From positions 53,437,776-53,501,775 of the forward strand of contig OY829326.1 of the NCBI GenBank assembly GCA_963691655.1: DNA of 64,000 nt, written 5' to 3'. Positions 21,201 through 32,266 of this stretch are shown here, one piece after another. The notes under the pieces were generated by a model. The model made no database searches, had not been told where the DNA came from, and worked only from the letters and a program-made list of their open reading frames with translations. The translations under genes and the position numbers were made by a program. Within the stretch, counting starts at the first letter, position 1. Every line of letters begins with the position of its first letter. This DNA is from Toxonevra muliebris. Its lineage: Eukaryota; Arthropoda; Insecta; Diptera; Pallopteridae.

Positions 21201-24200
21201 AGTAGTAGTACTAGGAGAGATTGCTGCCATCATAGCAACATCTACCTGTGGCTGCTGCTGTGTGTGCAATTGCTGTTGTTGTGGCATACCACAATCCTCT
21301 GTATCCATAAGACACGATTGTGTACCAATTTGTGTTGAGGGCAAGTTAAAAAAATCTGTAAAATAAAAAAAAGAGAAGAAAACAAATATATTATATTTCA
21401 AATATAAATAATTGATGTAACAAAATTGCATGCAAATTAAGTGTAATATTAAATTAATAAATAAAATATACATTAAATATAATTTCACGCTCATAAACTT
21501 TTCTGCGATCAACAAAGCGTCACTGTCGCCGTCAACGTTTGCGCAACATCATACTTCTCAAAAGCCTACTCGTCGCAGCAGCAGCTAAAACAGCGCAGCC
21601 AGCAGCATGACCCAATTGTATAAAAATAGCAGCAAATAAAAAAAAAGAAAAAAAGTTTGCAGTCGCGGTAGCGTCAATGCATTTGCTCGACGTTGGCAGT
21701 GCTGATGTTTGTTTTTTGTTGCTTTTTGTGCAATACAAAGAAGTACGAGAAATTGTTCATAATCTGCACGCAAACTGGCGGGCATTTACATTCAATGGGG
21801 TAACCCTCTACAATTATAGCTCACTCATTTAATTAATCAATTATCAAGCTACATTCAGTCATATACTCAAATAAAAGTGACGATATATTACATAAATAAC
21901 TATTTATTATTAAGCCACCGCACAAGTCCAAGAGTATGTGAATGAGTCCCCTTGTGTTTGATATTGTAGCTTCACCTCTTTCTTCTTACATTCTTTATCC
22001 AATGTTTCCCATTTTTTTTGCACAACGAATTAAAGCTCCTAAGTCAAGATAAATGACTTCATGTTGAGTAGCTTTTTAACGAGTTATGCCACTACAAGTT
22101 TTTTGTTTTTGTTTATTTTATTTATTATTATTTTAATTTGGTTTATATTTAAATGTGAAGTCATAAGTCGCCGCCGATAACTCAAAATTTGTAATGCAAG
22201 ACATCTTTAATTAAAAACATTTATTCTTTTGAGGCATATTATACTTTTGACACATTTGTTTTCTCGAAAACTCGTAATTGTTAGTAATAGGTTTTTGAAT
22301 ATTACAACAGAAAAGGGTCCACATGTATAGTTGTTGTATTGGTAAAAGTGAAATTGGCCAAATTAAATTGATAATATAAAAATTTAAAATATAAATTATA
22401 GTGTATATAAATATAAATTATAGCGTATTTAGTGTAGGGTAATAGCTATCTATACCACACCCATCAATAATTCCATAATCAAGAACGGTATATAACAAAA
22501 ATATTTTGTTATCAATTTAGCATATATACATGTATTTTTATTATTTTGCTGATAAAATATAAAGTACAGAAACGGTTCAGTCCCAAATTTAACTAAGCTT
22601 TGAAGGAGAGCTATTTTCACGTTAACTTTTACTTTTTTAAGTAGAAGTAGGCCGGATCTTATTCTGCTTTACAATACAAAAAGCATTATCGCCATATTCG
22701 AAGTTTCAGAAAAACAATGGAGTAATGAGAGAATGATTCTCTCATACGAAGAGAGAAAAATTATCGCATTTTTTTTCTTATGGCCAATCAACTCTAGTGT
22801 TGTATTTGTAGTATTCAAAAAATAAAAAATATTTCAGTCCTATACTTTCTCATGCATGGTTATTATGAGGCAGCAATTTTGATCCACATGTAAGAGGAAG
22901 AAAAAGAATGAGGATAAGAGGGAAGTGGAACGAGGGAGGTAGAAAAAGGACGATGGAAAGATCGAGGTGGAAAGAGAGAGGTGAAAAGGTAGGAGGAGAA
23001 AAGTTAAAAAATGACTTCTTCTTTCATTCATTCAGTCTCTTTCGCCCACAAACAAAATCGAATGCGAAAATCGAAATACGAGTGTTTTTCTCACAATAAG
23101 TAAATTGAATATTAGAAAATAACAAAAATAATTAACAATCGTTATTGTAAACTAGTCACATTCGCCGTTAAGGCCCCACAATTAGGGTGAGTCCAGCACT
23201 GAAGAATAAATCGGTGGTATTATTTGTTGTAAGACATTTAGCATTTAAAAAATTGTGATAACTATCTGATTTTCGGAAGACATTTAAGTCATTTTAAATT
23301 ATGTATTGCCAAATAAGATAACGTTCGATAAGCTTAGCAATATTATTATTATCTCCATGGCATATTTTGAAACAAAACCCCTTGCATCAGTTCTAAAAAA
23401 GTTTAAAATGTTTAAGCGATCGTTAAATTATGAAGTAATTTTGCCCTTGTCCTTCAACATGATACAATTTCAAAATTTTCCATTAAACAATTAAGCAAGA
23501 AACAATTAAAAAAAAGTGCGCATAATTAACAAAATTATAATAAGATATGACAAAATATGTAACGAATAAAAAGAAAATGACCTCTAAAACCGAAATGTTT
23601 GCAAATAAACATTGCGCTTGCCGCCATATACATTGCAAATATAAACAAACAATAAAAAAAAAATAAAAGTAAAAACTTATAAACACACAAGCGAAAAACC
23701 AAAACAAAACATAAGAGAAGTGTGCAGGTAAAGGTGGAAAAACAAAAAACAAATATGCTTACCATTGCAATACTGTGCGGCATAATCATCATCGAAACGG
23801 CAACGTTTGGCTGCGCCGGCAACAGCCATGCCAACGCCATCGGCAGCGACGTTTCCTTTGTTGAGCAATGTGAAGTTGTAATCATCATCGCTAACGAAGA
23901 AACGTTTCTTACAGCGTGGAACAGCGGCGGCGGCAGTAGCAGCCGCAATGTTTGTTTGCATCATGCCATTGACATCATTTCCCACCATACCATTGCTATC
24001 GTGGGAGATTGTTGTATCAGAGTTATTATTATTGTTGTTGTTGCTGTTTAGCTCATGTGCCGCATTCACATAGGAAAATCCATAATAACCGTTAGATGAA
24101 ATATGCGATACCGCAGCCGATGGTGTACCCAAAGCCTGTTGTACTGCACGTGGATTGAATAGATCCACAAGGCGTAAAGCGCCAGTTTCGTTAATTGGAC

Positions 24201-24267
24201 CACCAAAGTCACCCGCCTCTGTATTTGGCACACCATGAGCCCAGCACTCGAAATTTGTTAAAACCAT
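17847..24267 (-). CDS. Unrecognised Gln/Asn-rich protein with two alternative last coding exons
   Basis: I do not recognise this family. Exon 1 (24267-23763) opens MVLTNFECWAHGVPNTEAGD and ends phase 1. Two downstream acceptors, at 21355 and 18223, both supply the two bases needed to complete that codon. Ending with the nearer exon (21355-20967) gives 297 residues; splicing straight to the farther exon (18223-17847) gives 293. The shared N-terminal half has a conserved-looking segment (LFNPRAVQQALGTPSAAV), an Asn run, an Ala run, and two basic-acidic patches, KKRFFVSDDDYNF and KRCRFDDDYAAQY, which could be nuclear-localisation-like. Both tails are low complexity. It lacks membrane segments and a signal peptide, so a nuclear or cytoplasmic regulator is plausible but unproven. 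Confidence 0.7.
18224..20966 (-). other. Intron or inter-exon spacer of the Gln/Asn-rich gene
   Basis: Strongly AT-rich, with many poly-A/T tracts and no coding frame of note. It includes the 3' untranslated region and poly(A) site of the isoform that ends at 20967, if that isoform is used. Confidence 0.5.
20967..21355 (-). CDS. Proximal alternative last coding exon (polyQ) of the Gln/Asn-rich gene
   Basis: Minus-strand acceptor TTATTTTACAG. Begins (D)FFNLPSTQIGTQSCLMDTED and continues through several Gln runs interrupted by His, Leu and Pro, ending NRDVNRCLMSHMF and TAA at 20967-20969. An internal GGTCATTT could serve as a weak phase-1 donor joining this exon to the distal one, but it fits the donor consensus poorly, so I prefer mutually exclusive last exons. 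Confidence 0.7.
21356..23762 (-). other. Intron of the Gln/Asn-rich gene
   Basis: Runs from donor GGTAAGC (beginning 23762, minus strand) to acceptor TTTTACAG. It holds no additional exon I can support. A purine-rich stretch of GAGG/GGAAAG repeats lies near 22890-22990. Open frames at 21532-21785 and 22840-23099 look like low-complexity artefacts. Confidence 0.6.
23763..24267 (-). CDS. First coding exon of the Gln/Asn-rich gene
   Basis: ATG at 24267 (minus strand), in context CCAAAAATGG, opens 168 codons and ends AAT G before GTAAGC. This shared N-terminus has non-repetitive sequence for about 75 residues, suggesting real constraint, followed by Asn- and Ala-runs and the two acidic DDDY patches. 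Confidence 0.8.
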
Positions 24268-26946
24268 TTTTGGATATGACGGCTTTGTCTTTATTGTCTG
24301 ACTGTTTGTTTTTTTTTTTTTGTAAGAAAATTATTTATGTTCGTTATTATTGAATGGAAAATTTCCAATTCGTTTTTATTTTTCTGTGTACTTTGCCGCG
24401 CGTTCTCGCTGTCGTTTTCTTTACTTTTTTGACTGTACTACTCTACTTCGTGTCTTCTATATACTCGTTCCTCTTACCTACAGCAATAAAACAGAACAGA
24501 GAAAAAAACAACAAAATTATTAATATAAATGTGCAATCATCACATATTAATTCATTTTTTGTGTGCTTCTTCTTTCTTAGATTCTATTAATTAATTACTG
24601 TCGTAATTTACCGCCACTACCGATGCCGCACTGCTTTGTTTAGCTTACCGGTATGAGTATAAAACAACAACAAATAACCCGCTCTCTAATAATTCTATTC
24701 ACAATATGGTATACGTATATTTTAATTCAATTTAACACACATTTGCAGTGACGGCAGTCGTTAAAAATAAACCAAAAATTACAAAAAATCCATTTATTTA
24801 CTTTTTGCCACTTCTCTTTTGAAAGCGTCTTCGTACAAGAGATAGAAAAAAGCACCAACTTCTTATTGTTTTACCTTTTGGCACAAATTTTACAACCTTT
24901 TCGAACCACTTTCAAATTTCAACTGAATTACTTTTTTCACCTTCACCAACAAGGTTGTATAAATACTTATTAGTTGCTGTTTTGGTCAAATTTATTGATA
25001 CTAATTTAAAAAAAATAATACTTTTTTTCCAAATACTTTTTTCTTATCTCAAAATATTGGATTTTTCTAAAGAACATTTTGCATGAACAAAATAACGATG
25101 CATCTGCTTGCCAGCTATGACTTTTGCGAACAGGCCGGCGCACATGTATGTAGCATATTTTTTAAAAGGGTCGCCTAGAACAAATTGCAATAACGAAATA
25201 AAAATTTAATATGAAAAAGAATTTTCTTTTACTACATTTTTTTGTTATTGTTATAAAGGTGTATAATCATAGTTGTGCATCTTTTATGACAACATTCTGA
25301 ATATTACACTTCGTCTACACGAAAAATAATTCTTTTCTTTTCCAGAATAAATATTTAGGTCATATGCAATTTATTGCTGGTACAATGGTTTGGTCACTTA
25401 TTTCTAACCATGAACTACCATTTACTAGTTGACAGCTAAATTTTATTGACTAATTCTTTAGATAAAGAAAGGACATTTTTGTTCATTTCGACCAAGTTAG
25501 GCGGTCAAAATTATTTTATCAAGGAAATGGTTTCTAATCGTATCTGTTTGCTAATTTTTACTATCCTTAACCGTGCCATTGAGATATATGTACCCCACCT
25601 GAACTTTTACTCTCTTAAGAATTTTCAAAAAATTTCTAACAATCTGGTGTCCGCTGATGAAGATTATATTTAGCTTCTAAGATGCAATCACCTATTGGGG
25701 TCTTACAATCTATGATTCCCACAAATATATCTTAAAGTTGATAAATATAATATGTGTACAAATATAGTGCAATTCTGATAAAAATAACATAAAAAAAATC
25801 AAAAAACTCGAAATACTTTTAAGAAGACAATTTAGTGTTTAGTCCGATGAATCAAAGAAAATTGATGAAAGAAAAATGAAGATCAAGTCCATTTTTTATT
25901 AATGTTAAGGTTTAGCAATTAGATGAGAAAAACGAAAAGCTGCCCTGAGGCGGCCTTGCGAGTTTAAGCCAAAAAATAAAGATACATTATTTCATTGTTA
26001 TAAATGTTTATTAAACACAAACTTAAAAAAATTGGAAATAAAAATAATTAGTAATGAAATTTATAATTAACTTTTTATTTATTCAAAAGAAAAAAGTTAA
26101 TAAATAACACTATGCAACACAATTTCGGATCCAACGTAACGACTATTATAGCTGAAAAGAATTCGAGCTGCCAAAAAAAAAAAAACAAATTTATTTAATC
26201 CAATAGTCATTGTCGAAATCGCTCTCACCAGAGTAATCGAATTCAACAGATTCCATTATAGTGGCCAACTCCCCCTCAAATATTTTAAATACATTTCACC
26301 TTTTTTGTGTATCATATTCACACAATTCATTTGGAATTTTCTTTATTTTACGATTATCACTTACCATTATTTCTATAAAAATCCATAATATACATATTAT
26401 ATCTAGGCAATAATAATTTTACACCCTATATGTAATTTGCAAAAAACACAAATTTTGATCTAAACCCGCAAGGCTGCCTTCACAAAATATTACGTAAGCC
26501 ACATAAAACTATTTATATACATCAAACAGTAACAAATTATGAAAGTGAATATGTCTATCTACTTACCGAAAAATTCCCACCAAAATTGGAGACTTACAAA
26601 TATTTTTTTTAAAATTTTTATAAAAAACTTAATATGGGCGATAATTTTTCGCTAAATTGCCGCGGCGCGTCCTCTCTTGTAACTTTTCAGAGAGCGCCCT
26701 CCGAAGCTCAAAACATCAACCCTCTGCAAAAAAATGATACGTCTGCATGCAACTATGTGTATATTTATTATCAAAATTTAAAGCGAATTGGAGTCACATG
26801 ACATACCGCATATTTTGACACATATCATTTTCTGACAATCTTTAACAAAGGAAGAAGTGAAATGAGAGAAAACGAAAAATAATACACGACTTTTTACAAA
26901 ATTAAGAAAATTATTAAAGGAAATTAGCTAGATAATTAAATGCAAA
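24268..26946. other. Divergent intergenic region between the Gln/Asn-rich gene and Vma21
   Basis: It should hold promoters and 5' leaders for both genes, which diverge from here. No confident core-promoter motif. A GC-rich patch near 26650-26710 (GCCGCGGCGCG, AGAGAGCGCCC) lies about 250 bp before the Vma21 start. An inverted-repeat element candidate occupies 25945-26483. Confidence 0.5.
25945..26483. repeat. Inverted-repeat element candidate (GGCNGCCTTGCG ends)
   Basis: CTGAGGCGGCCTTGCGAGTT at the left and, inverted, GAAGGCAGCCTTGCGGGTTT at the right, about 540 bp apart, with AT-rich non-coding sequence between. No clear target duplication was identified, so the boundaries are approximate. 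Confidence 0.45.
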
Positions 26947-27328
26947 ATGGCAAATAAGAAAGGAAATAATAGTGCAGCTCCAAAGGTCAACAAGCAACAA
27001 CAATCAAATGTGAGTAGATGGGGCAGTAGCGCGCTAAATCAAACATTTTTTGAGTTAACATTTTTATTCACAGGATCAACATGACTATAGTTCATTTAAA
27101 GTAGTTTTCTTCTATTGTTCACTTATTGTGTTCCTGCCTGTGGCAACATTCTTTCTGCTAAAGTCAATTGTGCTCGATAACTTCTTTGCACTCACGGAAA
27201 TGAAGAGTAACATTTGTTCAGCAGTGGGTGCCGTTGTAGCACTCCACTTGGCGCTGGGATTGTACATTTATCGAGCTTACTTTAGTGGTGCCTCAACAAC
27301 GCCAACAACGTACAAAAAAGCAGATTAG
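26947..27328 (+). CDS. Vma21: V-ATPase assembly integral membrane protein VMA21
   Basis: An ER chaperone that helps assemble the V0 sector of the vacuolar H+-ATPase. Exon 1 is 26947-27009 (MANKKGNNSAAPKVNKQQQS plus Asn, cytosolic and hydrophilic); a 64-bp GTGAGT...CACAG intron follows; exon 2 is 27074-27328. The total is 105 residues, the usual size. There are two membrane segments, about residues 30-50 and 65-88, joined by a short loop LDNFFALTEMKS, as in the family. The last four residues are KKAD, a dilysine KKXX-type ER-retrieval signal, comparable to the dilysine ending of the yeast protein. Phase-0 junction; the start codon is the first in-frame ATG. Confidence 0.92.
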
Positions 27329-27373
27329 TAAGAGAAAGCTCCAAAAACAAGAAGAGACTACATTTTCAGTTGT

Positions 27374-27379
27374 ATTAAA
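27374..27379 (+). promoter_or_regulatory. Candidate Vma21 poly(A) signal ATTAAA
   Basis: A variant hexamer 46 bp after the Vma21 stop. Canonical AATAAA copies follow at 27510-27515 and 27547-27552, so longer 3' ends are possible. Confidence 0.4.
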
Positions 27380-27775
27380 GCATTTCACATTTCCATTAAT
27401 ATTGTTTGTATATTTTCTTTAAACGAGCCGTGTTTATTTAAAAAAATTCGTTCTTTATTATTGTGTTCGATTAAAATAATATATAATTATATAGTAAACG
27501 AGATTTGTAAATAAAAGACAAATTTTAAAGTATGTATTTACACACGAATAAAAGAAGTTTTTGTTGAAGATTAGAATTTACATATTCTTATAAATGTAGG
27601 TTACAAAAGTCAAATACATATGTAGGGGAAAATAGTACGTTTCGCTGCGCCGTCGCTGCTTGCATAATTTGACATTTTCAATGTTTAATTTTAACTGCAT
27701 GTGCATCGTCTTACCTAAAGTTTAAATCTGTTAATGTTTAGGTAAAACATTAATTAAAGTGATAGACATAGCAGC

Positions 27776-27922
27776 ATGGCAACAAAGTTTCTTTCAAGTT
27801 TGAGCAATAATTTTCGAATTTGTACGCACGCTTTGAAGCAGCAATTGAGCAGCATCGTTAGCAAAGCACACACTCGGCGAAAGGTTTACAATTTAGGCAT
27901 TTGCTATGAATTAGATGATTTG
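27776..27922 (+). CDS. Candidate alternative first exon (mitochondrial-type leader) for the cyclotransferase
   Basis: An ATG at 27776 opens 49 codons ending exactly at a consensus donor, GTAAGT, in phase 0. The next cyclotransferase acceptor (29175) is also phase 0, so the two would join in frame. The first 37 residues (MATKFLSSLSNNFRICTHAL onward) contain Arg, Lys, Ser and Leu with no Asp or Glu, like a mitochondrial presequence; the end (YELDDL) is acidic. It could instead be the first exon of an unrelated small gene, or chance. The exon would replace the secretory signal peptide coded at 29022. Confidence 0.45.
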
Positions 27923-27929
27923 GTAAGTT

Positions 27930-29021
27930 GAAATGATAATTAAGTTTATCTATAATGATATTTAAATTTCTATAATGAATGATTAATTTGCTCAGCCGTT
28001 CAGCCGTTCGATTTTATCTAATAGCATTCTTGTCACTCTTTGAAATGCAACAATGTGTGTACTGTCAAAAAACATATGTTATATTTATGCACTCAGCACT
28101 GTTGCCACACTATTGTTAAAATTAGAAAAGAAATATATTTTATAAAATATTAAATTAACTTTGAACAACGTCATGGCATATGATTTACAATAATAAATTT
28201 TAGCATCATAACATTTAGGGTGATTTTATACACCGATTTTTGTCCGATTTTCCATATTCTCTTGTGTACAAACGTCAAAAATCGTTGTAAAATTGTTGGC
28301 TTGTTCACTTTCGCCTTCCCTCCCTCGCCAATAAACAAAAAATCGATGAGAAAACCCGATTAAAAATCAGTGTGTGCAAAAGCTGACTTACTCTTATCGG
28401 CGAAATTAGTTCTCAATTCAATCTTGAAGCATGTTTGTTGATATGGGAAATGAATTTCAAAAAAATTTGACTATCGCAGGATATATTTAATGCGAATATT
28501 TAACGTAATATTGATTTAACTCATGACAATTCAATGTAAAATTATAGCTGGTTCACAACCATTTCGTCATCGGATGTTGTTTTCGTGGTACACTTGCTTC
28601 TAAAAATCACCCAAAAAAGCCATGGGGTCGGGATGCTAGGCAATTTTTAAAAATCGCTCGATCTGGCCGCACAGTTTCTTAGAGAGCTGACACAAAAGAT
28701 AGAGCGGAGAGTGTGCAATTGCACTATTATTTTTTTTTGTGTTTTGGTAAATATTTGGTTAATCCCATAAATTTCGGTTCAGTAAAAATAAAAAAATTTA
28801 AATAAAGTGTTAACAATTCTTAGAGGGTTCTTGCCCTATTTTTATTATTATACACTATTGTTAATTTCAACCACCTGTTTTAAAGTGAAAATCATCACAT
28901 AAAACGGAAAACACTTGTTGCCTTCATAGTCGCATCGTGTCAGTAGAATAAAAACGACACGTCGAAGCAATTCCATTTGATTAAAGAACCAATACAAAAC
29001 ACAAATTTACTTAATTTAAAA
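27930..29021. other. Spacer between candidate exon and cyclotransferase start
   Basis: No coding exon seen. GGGTGATTTT at 28218-28227 and its inverse AAAATCACCC at 28603-28612 could be the ends of a ~395-bp miniature element, but the inverted repeat is only ~11 bp and there is no obvious duplication. Confidence 0.35.
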
Positions 29022-30134
29022 ATGATAGGTGTATTAGTAATACTTTTAATTGCTAGTGTCGTGGCACAAGTAAATAATAATGACTTCTTTGTTGGGAGAA
29101 ACCAGGTATTTTCCGATATATTCACTAAAATGTGTTGCCTGTATTTTAACTATATTTATTCTTATACTTACTAGGTAAGTTATCGTGCTGAAGAACTGCC
29201 GCAGGAAAAATTCCTTACGCTCAGCCCTCTCTCGGACATAGAACACCTCCGCAATGCTGTCAAAAATATATTGCTTCCACGCGTTGTGGGCACTGAAGGA
29301 CATACACGCGTACGCGATTACATTGTGAAGACTCTGCAAGATTTACAGTGGTCAGTGGAAGTGCATAAATTCCATGACACCGTACCCATTTTGGGTAAAT
29401 TACATTTTCACAATATAATCGCCACCCTAAACCCGCAGGCCGAACGTTTTCTTATGCTTGGAGCCCATTACGATAGCAAATATTTTGCAGAATTTGAATT
29501 TTTAGGCGCCACGGACTCAGCGGTGCCCTGTGCAATGATGCTAAATTTAGCACATGTGCTACAAACGGAGTTGCAAGCATTTCGTAATTCCAAATTGAGT
29601 TTAATGCTGGTATTCTTCGATGGCGAGGAAGCATTCAAAGATTGGACTCCCACAGACTCAATTTATGGTGCGCGTCATTTAGCTAAGAAATGGGAGTCCG
29701 AGAATTTCCTTGATCGTATTGATATGCTATTCCTATTGGATTTGATTGGCTCACCGGATCTTAAATTTTATAGCTTTTTTCAAAATACCGAGTCGTGGTA
29801 TTCCCGTTTGGTCACCATTGAGGAACGTCTCTCAAATGCCGGCCTCATGGAACGCTATATTAGCAATGGTGTTTCGCGTCAATATCCAAATCGTTACTTC
29901 CAACCTAATTCATTGCGTTCCTCGTATGTGGAAGATGATCACTTACCTTTCTTGCAGCGTAATGTGCCAATATTACATTTGATACCACTACCTTTCCCAA
30001 GCGTCTGGCACACCAAAGACGACAATGAATCGGTGATTGATTATGTTACTACTGAAAATATTGGACGCATTGTACGTTTGTTCACCATGGAATATTTGCT
30101 GGGTGGAAAGTCGATTGGTAATAATAAAAAGTAG
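29022..30134 (+). CDS. isoQC: Glutaminyl-peptide cyclotransferase (M28 metallopeptidase-like fold)
   Basis: It converts N-terminal Gln (or Glu) of peptides to pyroglutamate in the secretory pathway. Exon 1 is 29022-29105; a 69-bp GTATTT...TACTAG intron follows; exon 2 is 29175-30134; 347 residues in all. Residues 1-16 (MIGVLVILLIASVVAQ) form a signal peptide or anchor. The predicted single-zinc ligands are D142 (FLGATDSAVP), E180 (FFDGEEAF, with catalytic E179) and H307 (VWHTKDD). The catalytic Asp pair fits D217 (LLDLIGSPD) and D283 (EDDHLPF). GAHYDSKYF is also family-typical. The intron carries an in-frame stop, so it must be spliced. The choice between the Drosophila QC and isoQC orthologues rests on the neighbouring Vma21 and is not certain. 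Confidence 0.93.
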
Positions 30135-31555
30135 ATCTTGTTGCTGGTGCAACAAAAGTTGTATTGTTGTTATGTAGGTATATTGACTTTGTTATGAAAA
30201 GTATTAAATTGGCAAAATGAAAGTTTTAAATTTTATATTTTTGTATGATGTACGTTATAATATTATTATACTATGGCTTTAAATTTTGTTAAAATTACAA
30301 AAAAAAAAAAAAAATTGATTGTTAAATTTATAAACTAAAAAATCTGGAGGTTTGATGGTTGATGTTCAAAGATATTTCTTATGATTATATAAACATTTTT
30401 TGATTTTCATCAGCTCGAACCACCTCTCCTTACTACTCCCATTTTTTTTTTTAATTTTTGGTAAATATTAAAAAAATTTCTCAATACTTTACCCAGGATG
30501 GAATTTGGTTTCATAAAATTTACTAAAAATCCGCTAATACGTGAGAAGAGGAGATGAAAAAAAATATAAACAAATTTTTTACACTTTATAATGCACAACT
30601 TTCTCTCAAACATCAAACCTTTAGATCTTAAAGTTTATCTGCTTAGCTTTACATGGCTTCTTTAACCTTAAAATGTACGTAGAGAAAATTAAAAAATTTT
30701 CAATTCAATATCCAAGTAAATATAGTAGAAAAAAACTTTGATTTGCTGGAGTGTTTAAGCTTTCATATTTATATTTGTAATGATATGTTTATATTTTACA
30801 TGAATTAATTTTGGTTAATATGTACATATGTATTGCTCTTGTATTAACGATATTTGTCACTTGCGAAATTCCTTAAATGTTTTTCAATTGTATACTTTAT
30901 TGCAGAAAGTTCGCAGTACTTACGGCCTTTGATATGTGCTAATTTACTACTTCTGTAGTCATCCCCTTATATTTCGCTCAAATTACTTACATTTGTGTAT
31001 TAGTTCCAATTTTCCTAAATTAATTTGTAAATTTTTAGCCAAAACTCAATTTGTTGTTAACTTTTTTGTTTTGTTTATTAGTAATATGAGTTTACATGAA
31101 CATACTCGTATATTTTATGTAATGATATAATGACTATCAGTGACTTAAGATGTTAAGAGCATTATACGACATAGTCTTATGGCATAGGGTTTAAGTTCGG
31201 ATTCTGAAAGAAGAGGTGCTACTGAATAGATCTGCATTCTTAGTTTTTCTAGGCTAGTAAAGTTAAACACTTTTTTGAACTTGAATTTTAGTTCTGTGAG
31301 TTTAAAAAGCAAGAATTGCTGGCAATTTTTTGAGTTTATATGCGAGAGGAGTATACACTTTGCCAATGTTTCACATTTTTTTTTTTTTGTGCTTTTCATA
31401 TTTTTAACGTTTTGGTTAGAGCCATTTCACATTGGTAATAGTTGCCGCGGGGACATGTGTTTTGCTCTTTTGGTCGTGTGCATGTTTTTCGCCAATGGTT
31501 AAAGTTATTCGTTCAATTTCTCTCTTTCGTTTTTTAATGTTATATGAGAAACAAC
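30135..31555. other. Intergenic after the cyclotransferase, no gene seen
   Basis: AT-rich 3' flank with an ATTAAA at 30203-30208 as a possible poly(A) signal. Open frames here are short, low in complexity and lack splice sites. The + strand cyclotransferase and the - strand ZnT gene converge across this region. Confidence 0.4.
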
Positions 31556-31603
31556 AACAATTATGTCTCTTCGGCAACAACTGTTGAAATGAAATGAAAT
31601 GGC

Positions 31604-32012
31604 CAGTGTGGCCAACTCAGCCCTTTTACCGCAAAATTTAGTGCTTTTTGAAAATTAAGACGCGGAAAAAAGTGATTTAGCGGTCAGTGGGTATTTAGCG
31701 CATTTTTTTCAATTTAAAAGACACTAAATGCTCCACTAAATAATCCATTTTCTGAATAATCCTAACAAAATTTTAATCGAAACATTGTAATTTTTTACAA
31801 CATAAACATTCAAGTAAACTGCTATAAGTTAAAAATATGTATTATCTTCGAAAAATCAAAGAAATTTTCATTGACTGGAAGTAGCAAATGAGTGCGTTTA
31901 TTAATGAAAAAGTATAAATGTATTGAGAAAAAAATTTAGCCCTTTTTTAAAGAAAATACGCGCTTTATTCTTCATTTTAGCGGATTTTGAGAAACAAAAG
32001 TTGGCCACACTG
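31604..32012. mobile_element. hAT-type miniature element (409 bp) with exact 8-bp duplication
   Basis: The ends are perfect 14-bp inverted repeats CAGTGTGGCCAACT, beginning CAG as is usual for hAT elements. The 8-bp sequence GAAATGGC flanks it at 31596-31603 and 32013-32020. The interior is non-coding. The flanking DNA, read without the insert, resembles 57648-57690, which therefore looks like an unoccupied paralogous site. Confidence 0.9.
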
Positions 32013-32266
32013 GAAATGGCTCTCAAGATGAATTTATGTAGGAGGTGATAGCAACAATACAACAAATTTAGCACAGGAACAACAACAGAGCTTTGTTGTT
32101 ACAGCTATAATGGCGGGGCACTGTGAATGTTACTGCGGGAAAAAAGTAAACAAACAAATGTAAACAATATTTTGACAACCACCGTCAAACAAAAAAAAAA
32201 TGGCGCTATATAAAATCACCTTGGGCTCTCAGTAAAATTGCCGGTAAATTCTTAAATAGTGTGAAA

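Noticed and set aside
20967..21355. Serial splicing of the polyQ exon into the distal exon through an internal GTCATT donor
   Set aside because: Phase would fit, but the donor is far from consensus and the exon has its own in-frame stop; kept only as a minor alternative.
23722..24051. 109-codon + strand frame with Ile-rich sequence
   Set aside because: It is the antisense shadow of the first coding exon of the Gln/Asn-rich gene, whose minus frame has the better composition and splice site.
28218..28612. GGGTGATTTT...AAAATCACCC as a miniature element
   Set aside because: Only about 11 bp of inverted match and no target duplication; could be chance in AT-rich DNA.
29046..29339. 97-codon minus-strand frame over the cyclotransferase start
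   Set aside because: Overlaps the real gene and its intron in antisense, with no family resemblance.
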